Both the position numbers and the translations under genes were made by a program. Source: Desulfobacteraceae bacterium (GTDB lineage Bacteria > Desulfobacterota > Desulfobacteria > Desulfobacterales > Desulfobacteraceae). Taken from it: DNA of 61,040 nucleotides. The stretch is from positions 1 through 61,040 of the forward strand of contig PIVQ01000002.1 of assembly GCA_003354055.1 (NCBI GenBank), written 5' to 3'. How positions within the stretch are numbered: the first letter of the stretch is position 1; every line of letters starts with the position of its first letter. Below the pieces are notes generated by a model, which saw only the letters and a program-made list of their open reading frames with translations, did not search any database and was not told the DNA's origin. Below are positions 1-7,836 of the stretch, piece after piece.

Positions 1-148
1 AAAAAAAGTAGAAACGAGGTTAAGCCTTACTCTCATAAAGGGTCTTGGATTAAAATGGTTGGCCATATGTTGACCATCCATAGCTGAAACCCTTGGTTGT
101 CGAACAGCGTTGAATATTGATCAATTTAAGATCGTTTTTTTATTTAAA

Positions 149-244
149 ATACACAAAACCCTAAAAATAACTTGGCACGATAACCTAAAAAGCATTTGAC
201 ACGATAACCTAAAAATAATATGACATAATAACCTAAGAAGACAA
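149..244 (+). repeat. Four 24-bp phased repeats upstream of the fic gene
   Basis: The core ATAACCTAA occurs at 180, 204 and 228, with a degenerate copy (AAACCCTAA) at 156, exactly 24 bp apart. Two copies carry the longer form CACGATAACCTAA. The array ends about 35 bp before the fic start codon, and its TTGACA-like segments could serve as -35 elements. AbiEi-like antitoxins are known to repress their own promoters through repeats, so this is most likely the operator of the downstream gene (inference). The same core recurs at 6956-6968. Confidence 0.7.
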
Positions 245-277
245 GTAGGCATACATTAAACTATATAGGTTAAAACA

Positions 278-1831
278 ATGCCAACTCCACAAGACAAACT
301 TGCACAATCTCTCGCCGTTCTAAAGGTATTTCAGGATAAAGGGATTATTGCAATTCATACAAAAAATATTACACGTACACACCGGGAACGCCTCATTAAA
401 AACGGGTTTATTAAAGAGGTGATAAAGGGGTGGTATATTCCAGCACGACCAGAGGAATCAGCCGGAGAGAGCACCGCTTGGTATACCTCATTTTGGGGAT
501 TCTGTGCTGATTACCTAAACTCAAGATTCGACGATCAATGGTGCCTTTCTCCTGAGCAATCATTAAGTATTCATAGCGGAAACTGGAATATCCCCGCACA
601 ACTTTTTGTCCGAACTCCCAAAGGAGGCAACAAGCCTACTGCTCTTCTGTATGGTACGTCTTTAATGGATGTTCGGTTGAAGTTACCAGACAAGAATAAT
701 TTGGAAAGCAAAGAAAATTTGCAGATCATGACCCTACCTGCTGCCCTAATATCATGCTCCCCGGGCTTTTATTTAAATAATTCTGTAGATGCCCGGGCTG
801 CGCTATCCATGATTTCTGATGCTTCCGAGATTCTACACAAACTCCTTGAGGGTGGACACAGCACAATCGCCGGCAGACTTGCCGGGGCTTTCCGAAACAT
901 CGGGAAAAATACTATTGCTGAAAATATTATTGAAACAATGACTGCAACCGGATATAGCATTATAGAAAATGATCCTTTTAAAGAAAAATCCACCATTTTT
1001 TTTAGTGAGCATGGACTGTCTCCATATGTAAACCGGATGCGGATGAGTTGGGCAGAAATGCGAGGCGTTATCCTGGAAAATTTTCCACGCCCTCCTTCAT
1101 TACCACAAAATGTCGACAAATATCTTGAGCATGTCGATGATATATATACAATGGATGCTTACCACTCACTTTCTATTGAAGGGTATCGTGTGAATGAAGA
1201 CCTTATTGAGAGAGTCCGTTCAGGCGACTGGGACCCGGAAATCAATCAAAAAGATCAAGAATACGCAAATGCCCTGGCTGCTCGGGGGTACTGGCAAGCC
1301 TTCCAAGCAGTAAAGAAAAGTCTGGAAAAAGTATACCCTATAGGGCAGAAACTTAAAAACAATTCCCCAGGTGATGTGACACATAACGATCATGCTACAT
1401 GGTATAGGGAGCTATTTGCTCCAAGTGTAAATGCTGGCCTTATAGCAACAACCGATCTCGCCGGTTACCGCAATATTTCCGTTTACATTCGAATGTCAAA
1501 ACATGTCCCACCTCGCTATAAAGCAGTTCGGGATCTCATGCCTGCATTTTTCACGCTCTTAAAAGATGAGAAAGAACCTGCTGTAAGAGCTGTTTTAGGC
1601 CACTTTTTCTTTGTATATATCCATCCCTATATTGACGGGAATGGGCGAATGGGAAGATTTCTGATGAATGTTATGCTATCCAGTGGTGGTTACCCATGGA
1701 CCGTGATTCCACTTGAAACCCGCAACGATTACATGGCTACCCTTGAAGAAGCAAGCGTGGGAAAAAATATAGAACCCTTTTCCAGATTTTTAGCTGAGCT
1801 TGTTCAAAAAGAAATGGATAATAAATTATAA
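278..1831 (+). CDS. Fic-family AMPylase with AbiEi-like N-terminal domain
   Basis: 517 residues. The C-terminal part carries the Fic catalytic motif HPYIDGNGRMGR (roughly residues 450-461); the histidine is the base for transferring AMP from ATP to a target hydroxyl. An inhibitory-helix motif SLSIEG ([S/T]xxxE[G/N]) lies near residue 303, so this is a class II type, self-inhibited Fic protein. The first 130 residues read like the winged-helix and following domain of AbiEi antitoxins (RERLIKNGFI..VIKGWYIP). The protein therefore probably binds DNA and AMPylates. It stands alone behind a 24-bp repeat array, consistent with autoregulation. No obvious Shine-Dalgarno sequence precedes the ATG. The target is unknown. 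Family assignment is firm; the regulatory role is inferred. Confidence 0.9.
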   Translation: MPTPQDKLAQSLAVLKVFQDKGIIAIHTKNITRTHRERLIKNGFIKEVIKGWYIPARPEESAGESTAWYTSFWGFCADYLNSRFDDQWCLSPEQSLSIHSGNWNIPAQLFVRTPKGGNKPTALLYGTSLMDVRLKLPDKNNLESKENLQIMTLPAALISCSPGFYLNNSVDARAALSMISDASEILHKLLEGGHSTIAGRLAGAFRNIGKNTIAENIIETMTATGYSIIENDPFKEKSTIFFSEHGLSPYVNRMRMSWAEMRGVILENFPRPPSLPQNVDKYLEHVDDIYTMDAYHSLSIEGYRVNEDLIERVRSGDWDPEINQKDQEYANALAARGYWQAFQAVKKSLEKVYPIGQKLKNNSPGDVTHNDHATWYRELFAPSVNAGLIATTDLAGYRNISVYIRMSKHVPPRYKAVRDLMPAFFTLLKDEKEPAVRAVLGHFFFVYIHPYIDGNGRMGRFLMNVMLSSGGYPWTVIPLETRNDYMATLEEASVGKNIEPFSRFLAELVQKEMDNKL

Positions 1832-1945
1832 ACGGCGACTTATGACCCGAGATTTTGACATCCTCCCTTTTAAATAATGTGTAAATCGGACGGATCTAAA
1901 TGCAAAAAGGTTACGCCTGTTAAGACATAACCCCTTGTATTTGAA

Positions 1946-1992
1946 TGGTGATCCCACGGGGAATCGAACCCCGGTTTCCGGCGTGAGAGGCC
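1946..1992 (-). other. 3' remnant of tRNA-Glu(CTC), probable integration scar
   Basis: Read on the minus strand, this is the 3' half of a tRNA. The anticodon loop is CTCTCAC with anticodon CTC at 1985-1987, followed by stem GCCGG, T-stem CGGGG, loop TTCGATT, CCCCG, acceptor strand TGGGATC, A73 and encoded CCA. Homology stops inside the 5' side of the anticodon stem (only 3 of 5 pairs possible), and no D-arm or 5' acceptor strand follows. A tRNA cut at the anticodon stem-loop is the usual att half-site left by a tyrosine-recombinase island. No integrase gene lies beside it. The rest of 1832-2218 holds no gene I can support. Confidence 0.8.
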
Positions 1993-2218
1993 TTTGATAC
2001 CACCCCAAAAACACTGAGACAAGCGGTTTTTCGTTGCAACAAATACATGCGGACACAAGAAAATCATAGCGTTTTGTGTCCGCTTTTGTGTCCGCCAGAG
2101 ACTGGTATAAAAAAAAGTGATCAACACCAGCCCCAATTTTATCAGATGCTTTTGCCAAGCGAGTAATCCCATTTTATTATCAATTTCTTTTGCTTGTAGC
2201 TCCAGAGATGGAATAGTT

Positions 2219-2911
2219 CTATGCGCCAAAAGCCTCTAAGTATCGAATAATATTTTTCTTCACACTATTTACCGCTATCTCCAGTTCTTCACTAATAATT
2301 TTGATTACAGCCTGTTCTTGTTTTCTGTTAATCTTAACACAGGCCTCTTCAACTGCTTCTCTCAAGAGTTGGTCGGCAGTGTCTGTCAAAATGGATATCT
2401 TTGTTTGAGTTGAAAATTTCCGTAATGGATAATCGAGTATATCAGATAACAACTCACTGATTTCGTCGAATTGCTCTTTATATTTCAATTCATCAGTCGT
2501 CATATGGTAGTTTTTTGCATTCTCAATGATCTCGATTGCATTATCAACCATCCTACTTGAAGGAATGTTGGATGCCCCTGAGATATAGTCTTCCCAATCT
2601 TTTATTTCCTTTCTCTCTTCTTCATCTAATTTTTGTTCAAAAAGCTCATCTGCTTGTTTGATCTGTTTTCGTCCAATATCAATGACTTCAATGTGATTTT
2701 TGTTGAAATATGCTGCCAGGCGTTTTCGTTTTGTTTCAGAATAATTCCTTTTAAAATTTATGAACCCACTTAAATTACCTGGCGATTCAGCTATTTCATG
2801 AGCTATCATAGCCCACGTTAGTTTTCGGTTTTTTTCATTTAAATCTCGTTTTCGGTCGAAAAATATTTTTTTGATACCAGCTACAAATAGTTTTTGAGAA
2901 TCATCTTCCAT
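2219..2911 (-). CDS. XRE-like helix-turn-helix protein, unknown role
   Basis: About 230 residues. Near the N-terminus LTWAMIAHEIAESPGNLSGFIN..RNYSETKRKRLAAYF reads as a Cro/C1-type helix-turn-helix followed by a charged, helical, coiled-coil-like C-terminus. No enzymatic motif is visible. I place the start at the internal ATG at 2911, because the longer in-frame start at 2956 has a TATAAA-like -10 element directly upstream and would add an unusual hydrophobic tail; neither start has a clear ribosome-binding site. It is divergent from the small gene at 3072, so a shared control region is likely. Probably a local regulator of the neighbouring small genes (inference). Confidence 0.6.
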   Translation of the reverse strand: MEDDSQKLFVAGIKKIFFDRKRDLNEKNRKLTWAMIAHEIAESPGNLSGFINFKRNYSETKRKRLAAYFNKNHIEVIDIGRKQIKQADELFEQKLDEEERKEIKDWEDYISGASNIPSSRMVDNAIEIIENAKNYHMTTDELKYKEQFDEISELLSDILDYPLRKFSTQTKISILTDTADQLLREAVEEACVKINRKQEQAVIKIISEELEIAVNSVKKNIIRYLEAFGA

Positions 2912-3071
2912 AGGTAAAACTATCAAATAATGATAACAAGATAAATATCTTTTCATGCCATTTTATAATCAAAATTTGGTAATTTTTGATGACAATAGAG
3001 AATATCTATGATACTTTATTATCATGAATATGGGTTGGTAATGCTAAAATTATTTTTATTTTAGGAGAAAG

Positions 3072-3359
3072 ATGCAAATGAAAAATAATCTTTTAAATTT
3101 TCAGCGGCAAATTCAGAAAGTGAAAGGATCTACAATTACAGAGTTTTATCGCTATGTGCTAAAGCAAAACTTGTCGTCAGACGTGAGAAAAAAGGTTAGA
3201 ACTTTGCATACTAAAGATCTAATTCCGTTGATTTCTTGTTATTATTCAAGTTTTATCCGAAAATTTTCTGTTGATGAAGATTTCTATGATTTAGCACATT
3301 ATTCTGCTTTTAATCGAATATATACAAAAAACAGAAACTTATTGTTTGAGAGAGAGTAA
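3072..3359 (+). CDS. Small hypothetical protein
   Basis: 95 residues, basic and helical, with no family recognised. A good Shine-Dalgarno AGGAGA sits 6 nt before the ATG, which supports real translation. It is divergent from the XRE-like regulator and is followed by further small genes with similar ribosome-binding sites, so it may open a short operon running to the HAD genes. Confidence 0.5.
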   Translation: MQMKNNLLNFQRQIQKVKGSTITEFYRYVLKQNLSSDVRKKVRTLHTKDLIPLISCYYSSFIRKFSVDEDFYDLAHYSAFNRIYTKNRNLLFERE

Positions 3360-3445
3360 AAAAAGGTACGAATCTCGGACGGGCTTAAAGGCGGTGTTGT
3401 TTTCCGATTTTTGGCACCAATTTCAAAAAGATTCAGGAGAAAAAA

Positions 3446-3820
3446 ATGAGATGTGGTTTTAATATGGAAGGCGCAAGCGATGAAGAATATCAAGAGACTT
3501 TTAATTGGCTTAAAAAAAGGAGTTTAACATCCTCGCCCAAAGAAGGAGATGATATCCGGGATCATATTCATGAGGAAAAATTAAATATCGAATTTATCGA
3601 AACGCCAAGAATAGCTTCTGAACTCTCTGTTATAGGCCAAAGTTTAAGCATAAGTTCTCTTTCAGAATCTGGTGTGACTTTTTACTTGGTGGCATATTCG
3701 AAATACAAATTTTCTCTTAATTGTGATTTTGCTGATGGTTTCTTATTCGTCCCAATGAGCAACATTAAAGCTATAGATACTTGTGGGGGCAGGCTCAGGT
3801 TTAATAAAGAACCGAAATAA
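3446..3820 (+). CDS. Hypothetical protein
   Basis: 124 residues. An AGGAG site precedes the ATG by 7 nt. The N-terminal half is acidic and helical; the C-terminal half (from about residue 55) looks beta-rich. No domain is recognised. Its end overlaps the putative GTG start of the zinc-ribbon gene by 38 bp, suggesting translational coupling within a small cluster of unknowns. Confidence 0.5.
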   Translation: MRCGFNMEGASDEEYQETFNWLKKRSLTSSPKEGDDIRDHIHEEKLNIEFIETPRIASELSVIGQSLSISSLSESGVTFYLVAYSKYKFSLNCDFADGFLFVPMSNIKAIDTCGGRLRFNKEPK

Positions 3821-4040
3821 CCGTCTTGCAAAGGACATAAAGGAGAAAAGATCGAATGGAAAGTATGGAAAAAAAGAGCTCGATAAGTTGGTTAAGAGTG
3901 GAAAAGTATTTTACTGCGGTTTCTGTGATCGTGAAATAAAATACGCCGATTTGGGTTTTTGGGGCGGTGATGGGCGTCCTAATTTTTCTTGTCCGGGTTG
4001 TGATTCGGTTATCGTTGAAATTTATGATTGGGGATCTTGA
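3783..4040 (+). CDS. Small zinc-ribbon protein
   Basis: 85 residues from a GTG start. Two Cys pairs, CGFC (about residues 45-48) and CPGC (about 70-73), spaced by a short loop, form a zinc-ribbon knuckle pair; the N-terminus is lysine-rich, typical of nucleic-acid contact. The start is uncertain: there is no in-frame ATG, and the strong AAAGGAG at 3838-3845 serves no in-frame start codon. Function unknown. Confidence 0.45.
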   Translation: MGAGSGLIKNRNNRLAKDIKEKRSNGKYGKKELDKLVKSGKVFYCGFCDREIKYADLGFWGGDGRPNFSCPGCDSVIVEIYDWGS

Positions 4041-4097
4041 TCTCTGTCTTGTAAAGTATAGGAGGGGGGATTAAGCGCACGATAAAAAGAGGTTGAT

Positions 4098-4535
4098 ATG
4101 GAAACTGATTTTACTATCGCTCTGGATCTGGAGGGGACTCTGATTGTTTCTGCTGGCAGTATGATCCCACGGCCTGGCCTTTATGAATTTCTTGAGAATT
4201 GCCGAAGCTTGGGGAGAGTTGTGGTCTACTCTGTTGTTGAGGGTTGGGAGTTTAAAAAGATTGCTGAAAGCCTTATAGATAAAGGAATTGCCCCTGCTTG
4301 GTTTGCAAGCATAGAGCACTATCACTGTGACAATAATGGGGTTAAAGATCTTGATCTGATCTCTGGGACTGATGCTGATCACGCTGTTTTAATTGATGAC
4401 AACAATAAATTTGTTGCACCGGGTCAGATGTCCAGATGGATACAGATAATGTATGTATGGTCCAACGATCCCGAGGAGCAAGAATTCGAACGGGTCTTGA
4501 GAAAAATCAAAGGTTTTTGGAAGGAAACAAGATGA
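4098..4535 (+). CDS. HAD-superfamily phosphatase-like protein
   Basis: 145 residues. The HAD motif I is LDLEGTL (the usual DxDGT has Glu in place of the second Asp), and a motif IV-like LIDD is near residue 100. The compact form without a cap recalls NLI-interacting-factor-type phosphatases. The changed acid/base position makes classical phosphatase chemistry doubtful. It overlaps the next gene by ATGA (4532-4535), so the two are coupled. The PRPGLYEFLE segment is repeated nearly verbatim in the downstream paralogue. Confidence 0.6.
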   Translation: METDFTIALDLEGTLIVSAGSMIPRPGLYEFLENCRSLGRVVVYSVVEGWEFKKIAESLIDKGIAPAWFASIEHYHCDNNGVKDLDLISGTDADHAVLIDDNNKFVAPGQMSRWIQIMYVWSNDPEEQEFERVLRKIKGFWKETR

Positions 4536-5650
4536 GAGCGCCATCTAAAGAAGATCTGCTGTTATACAAAGAATACAGCAAGTTTTATGATTCTCAAGAT
4601 CCTGGCCCAAGGCTCTGGCAAGAATTGGTCAAACGAAACCGTGGTAAAATCAAAGTGCTTGCTCTGGACCTTGAATATACCCTACTTGATACAGCATATT
4701 CTCCGTGGCCACGACCAGGCCTGTTTGAATTTTTGGAAAAGGTAAAAGGACTTTTTGAAAGGATTGTTATATACACAGCGGTTAAAAAAACTGACTGCCA
4801 CAACGTCATCAAACATTTAGTATCAAAAAATGAAGTCCCGCCCTGGCTTGCTGATATTGAGTGTGTTCATTGGGAGAGATTAGGGAAAAAGAATCTCAAA
4901 AAAATCAAAGGGATTGAACTTGATGAGGCTCTGATCGTTGATGATCAAAGAGGGTATATTCATCCGACCCAATTATTTCAGTGGATTCCAATTGAGCAGT
5001 ACGACACCCGAAATTATTATTATGATAAAGAACTGGATAAGGTCTTGGCCATTCTTGAGATGGTGCAGTTCGGTATTGCTAACCAAAGCCGAATCATCAA
5101 TTATTTGAAAGATTATGTTGATGATCCGGGATCAGGTGTTAAAAAGCTGTGGGTCTATGGTGATTTTGCAAAAAGTGATGGGGGGCCGGAAAGCGCCTTG
5201 CAGATTGCCATGGAAACCGATCCGGAGGCTGAGGTTAAAAAGAAAAGCAGGCGGGAAAAAAGTATTGCAGACGTTGCTTATCTGAGATTCCAACACTACC
5301 TGTGGGTTGGTGTTGAGATTGTTGATCATGACAGCACCCGGGAGGCAATTGAGATAAAAAATTATTGGGAAAAATTCAATGGGATTTTTACTCGTAGTGA
5401 AGACCGCATTGATATCGCTTTCCCCGATTTCCCCGGATGTGCTGGTGTGCATAAAAAAGACGAAGAAAATGCAGATATCTTCGATAAATTTATGATACAC
5501 GCTATCGGACCGGCATCAGAGATTTTAGAAAAACACATAGAAACCCTGGACCCGAACGAGATGCCAAGGCAAAAGCTGTCGGAAGAGGATTTAAAAACGC
5601 AATATCCCGATTCGAATATCACAGGTGTTTGGGTTCCACTGCCCAAATAA
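4532..5650 (+). CDS. HAD-like protein with C-terminal nucleotidyltransferase-like region
   Basis: I start this gene at the ATG at 4532 (372 residues): it has AAGGA upstream and an ATGA overlap with the preceding HAD gene, whereas the longer frame start lies inside that gene. Residues 30-170 repeat the HAD domain (LDLEYTLLD, PRPGLFEFLE, LIVDDQRG). The C-terminal half contains WVYGDFAKSDGGPESALQI, which lines up loosely with the GSxARGxxxxxSDxD motif of minimal nucleotidyltransferases but lacks the key Ser and Asp residues, and later IDIAFPDF. The HAD part is a good call; the second domain is a guess. A tandem HAD duplication followed by fusion is the simplest history. Confidence 0.55.
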   Translation: MRAPSKEDLLLYKEYSKFYDSQDPGPRLWQELVKRNRGKIKVLALDLEYTLLDTAYSPWPRPGLFEFLEKVKGLFERIVIYTAVKKTDCHNVIKHLVSKNEVPPWLADIECVHWERLGKKNLKKIKGIELDEALIVDDQRGYIHPTQLFQWIPIEQYDTRNYYYDKELDKVLAILEMVQFGIANQSRIINYLKDYVDDPGSGVKKLWVYGDFAKSDGGPESALQIAMETDPEAEVKKKSRREKSIADVAYLRFQHYLWVGVEIVDHDSTREAIEIKNYWEKFNGIFTRSEDRIDIAFPDFPGCAGVHKKDEENADIFDKFMIHAIGPASEILEKHIETLDPNEMPRQKLSEEDLKTQYPDSNITGVWVPLPK

Positions 5651-5666
5651 GACGATTTAAAACGCA

Positions 5667-5814
5667 AAAGCCCCGCCAGGAGTGGCTAAGGGCTTTGTGT
5701 GAACTGGACAATGACCGCCAGTGTCCAATTCCCTGGGATGAGAGGTCCAGCTATATTTGGCAAGCCCCGAAAGCTTGCCCCGGGCCGCTTCACTGCGACT
5801 GTATCCTTAGGATA
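5667..5814 (+). other. Hairpin-dense region, candidate structured RNA
   Basis: Four short perfect stems occur within 150 nt: AAAGCCC/GGGCTTT (5667-5673 with 5690-5696), TGGACA/TGTCCA (5705-5710 with 5722-5727), GGCAAGC/GCTTGCC (5759-5765 with 5773-5779) and TATCC/GGATA (5802-5814). The stretch is more GC-rich than its surroundings and sits between the HAD and phosphoesterase genes. A 73-codon frame with GTG start (5629-5850, Cys-rich) also crosses it, so it may be coding instead. No known riboswitch was recognised. Confidence 0.3.
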
Positions 5815-5883
5815 GCTGGCAGGAGAGGGGGTGATCCAGATCTGCAATGAGATTATCAAAACAGAGGGGTTGTTGTCAATCTG

Positions 5884-6087
5884 ATGGTTAAATTTCCAAC
5901 ATTAAGTTTTGGCTTTGATCGGCCCCTGGCTATGTGTTTGTTTTGGCTTGAAACCCGGGCTGGCTGGCCCTTGGCCGGTCTTTGGTGGTCTGCGCTTTTA
6001 GCGGGATATCTCTTTTTTACATGGGGTCTGGCCACTGGCCGGATCTCTTACGACCTCGAACCGTGGAAGATGTGGGAGAACGCATGA
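5884..6087 (+). CDS. Small hydrophobic protein
   Basis: 67 residues, Trp- and Leu-rich, with one likely membrane segment (GLWWSALLAGYLFFTWGL). Its TGA overlaps the ATG of the phosphoesterase gene (ATGA at 6084-6087), the arrangement of coupled genes. There is no convincing Shine-Dalgarno sequence, but the leader TTGTTGTCAATCTGATGG is nearly the same as the leader of the gene at 6993. Function unknown. Confidence 0.35.
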   Translation: MVKFPTLSFGFDRPLAMCLFWLETRAGWPLAGLWWSALLAGYLFFTWGLATGRISYDLEPWKMWENA

Positions 6088-6935
6088 AAATACTATATAC
6101 AACTGACCTTCACGGATCTCAACACTACTATAATCAGATCGTAAAAGCAGCGATTAAGCTCCACAAGGTTGACATGGTGATCAATGGCGGTGACATGCTT
6201 CCCAAGACAGCGCCTATTTTTAAAAATCAACCCAAGTTTATCAAACATCTTGAGAAAGATTATTTCCCACGTTTTGAGAAAGCTGGCATTCAATATCTAT
6301 GTTGCCTGGGAAATGACGATTTGAGGATCTATGATGATCTGTTTGATCAAGCCTGTGACAAGTTTGAGAACGTCCACAATATTGCTGGCAGATTGATTGA
6401 GATCGGCGGTCTGGAATTTATTGGTTTCAACCTCGTAAATGATTTCCCATTTGAACTTAAAGACCGTGTTCGTATGGACTCCGAAGGCTTTGTTTTCCCG
6501 AGGCAAAACGGTTGTGGTTGTTTTTCCGTAATGAAAGAGACTGGGGGAGGATGGGAAGATATTGAAGATTGGATCTCTCTTGCTCAATCCATGCCGACTC
6601 TTGAAGATGAACTTGAAGCCCTGGTCAAACCTAAAAACATGGAAAAGGCGGTGTATGTTATGCACATGCCGCCTGGAGGCCTTAGTCTCGATGTTTGCCT
6701 ATCGGGAGATCGACCAGCGAGTGATGCTGTGCGTTATTTTTTAGCGATGAATCAGCCTTTTTTATCTTTGCATGGCCACATCCATGAGAATTTCAATATG
6801 ACCGGGATCTGGTATGCAGCCGTGGGTGACACAATCGCTGTACAACCGGGCCAGGGCGGTATACATCCGATCTATTGCATCATTGATACTGATGACATTA
6901 AGCTGATCAAGAGGTATGGAAATGCCCATGGATAA
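6084..6935 (+). CDS. Calcineurin-like metallophosphoesterase
   Basis: 283 residues from the ATG at 6084. All the metal-binding motifs are present in order: TDLHG (DxH) near residue 8, NGGDM (GD) near 31, LGNDD (variant of GNHD) near 74, VMHMPPGG (catalytic-side His) near 190 and HGHIHE (GHxH) near 230. The family hydrolyses phosphomono- or diesters with two metal ions; the substrate cannot be told from sequence. No signal peptide is seen, so it is cytoplasmic. It is translationally coupled to the small hydrophobic gene. The longer frame beginning at 5982 runs inside that gene and is rejected. Confidence 0.85.
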   Translation: MKILYTTDLHGSQHYYNQIVKAAIKLHKVDMVINGGDMLPKTAPIFKNQPKFIKHLEKDYFPRFEKAGIQYLCCLGNDDLRIYDDLFDQACDKFENVHNIAGRLIEIGGLEFIGFNLVNDFPFELKDRVRMDSEGFVFPRQNGCGCFSVMKETGGGWEDIEDWISLAQSMPTLEDELEALVKPKNMEKAVYVMHMPPGGLSLDVCLSGDRPASDAVRYFLAMNQPFLSLHGHIHENFNMTGIWYAAVGDTIAVQPGQGGIHPIYCIIDTDDIKLIKRYGNAHG

Positions 6936-6955
6936 TGGCTTTTGTTAAAAAACAA

Positions 6956-6986
6956 CACGATAACCTAATTATGAGAATTTGTTGTC
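6956..6986 (+). promoter_or_regulatory. Operator-like site upstream of the DUF6088 gene
   Basis: CACGATAACCTAA at 6956-6968 is identical to the core of the phased repeats before the fic gene 6.8 kb away. Flanking AACAACA and TTGTTGT give a further inverted pair. The site ends 6 to 25 nt before the start codon, so binding here would block initiation. Shared regulation with fic is inferred. Confidence 0.55.
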
Positions 6987-6992
6987 AAACTT

Positions 6993-7631
6993 ATGGATCT
7001 GAAACAAAAAATAAATGCTATTCCTGAAACAGTGATCTTTGATTACAAGAGCCTTGGGATTCCCATAGCTGGGCGTAAGCATGCTTATCGTGTCATGGCC
7101 GTGTTGGTGGTCCAGGGCGTTGTAAAAAGGGTTCCTGGGCTCCAGGGGGCTTTTTATCGTCCCGAACAAAGCCAGTTCGGAGAGCTGGGGCCTGAGAGCC
7201 GGGAGTGGGAACGGTATTTTCTTTTTGATTCCAGAGGAAAAAGAATCGGTTATTTAACGGGTGCCGTTCTTCTGAACCGCATGGGGCTATCTTTTCAAGT
7301 CCCATGGATTATTGAGATAACCAGATTGAGGAAACGGAAACCGTTTCAGATCCTAAATCCCAAAATTAGATTTGAATTTAGAGTGGCCCGGGCAAAAGAA
7401 ATCACTGAGAAAAATTACAGTGCTTTGCAGGTCCTTGATTGTATAGAATTTTTTACTATCCATGGTTTTCGGTCGCCAGATGATATTGATGTTAGAACGG
7501 CGATGGTAAGCATTCTCGAAGAGCTTGGTGACAAAGAAATACAGACGGTCAAAGAGTGCTCTGTATGGTATCCGGCAGCGGTTCAGGATGCCCTATCGCA
7601 GGTGGGGAATAATGCTTCAAGAAGCTCATGA
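6993..7631 (+). CDS. DUF6088-type, AbiEi-like winged-helix regulator
   Basis: 212 residues. The N-terminal third (YKSLGIPIAGRKHAYRVMAVLVVQGVVKRVPGLQGAFYRP) is a winged helix of the type found in DUF6088/AbiEi antitoxin-domain proteins. It is followed by the family's beta-rich middle (YLTGAVLLNRMGLSFQVP..IEITRLRKRK). No cognate AbiEii-type nucleotidyltransferase toxin follows, so it is an orphan. The same operator core precedes this gene and the Fic gene, whose N-terminus is also AbiEi-like. Most likely a DNA-binding autorepressor. Confidence 0.65.
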   Translation: MDLKQKINAIPETVIFDYKSLGIPIAGRKHAYRVMAVLVVQGVVKRVPGLQGAFYRPEQSQFGELGPESREWERYFLFDSRGKRIGYLTGAVLLNRMGLSFQVPWIIEITRLRKRKPFQILNPKIRFEFRVARAKEITEKNYSALQVLDCIEFFTIHGFRSPDDIDVRTAMVSILEELGDKEIQTVKECSVWYPAAVQDALSQVGNNASRSS

Positions 7632-7689
7632 AAACCCATTTTACATAAATTATGTAATCTTAAAACGCCCATAGATAAAGGATCTTAGC

Positions 7690-7836
7690 ATGTCAGATAA
7701 AAAACGGAAGCCAAGGAATCTTATTGAGCCGAACCTATACAATTTATTAAAAAGGCCCCGGCGTAAACATTTAGGGGGAATCCGTCATGGCATTTGCCGG
7801 AATCCTTTGATACCAAAGGAGAAACACCATTATTAG
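7690..7836 (+). CDS. Very small basic protein (48 residues)
   Basis: An ATG at 7690 with AAAGGA 8 nt upstream opens a 48-codon frame. The product is very basic (KKRKPRN at the start, KRPRRKH in the middle), as in small nucleic-acid-binding proteins. No homologue is recalled, and the short length makes chance translation possible. Confidence 0.3.
   Translation: MSDKKRKPRNLIEPNLYNLLKRPRRKHLGGIRHGICRNPLIPKEKHHY

Noticed and set aside
1826..2229. Two minus-strand frames of 110 and 119 codons across the tRNA remnant
   Set aside because: They read through the T-arm and acceptor sequence of the tRNA fragment, giving the usual artefact product; no integrase motif was found.
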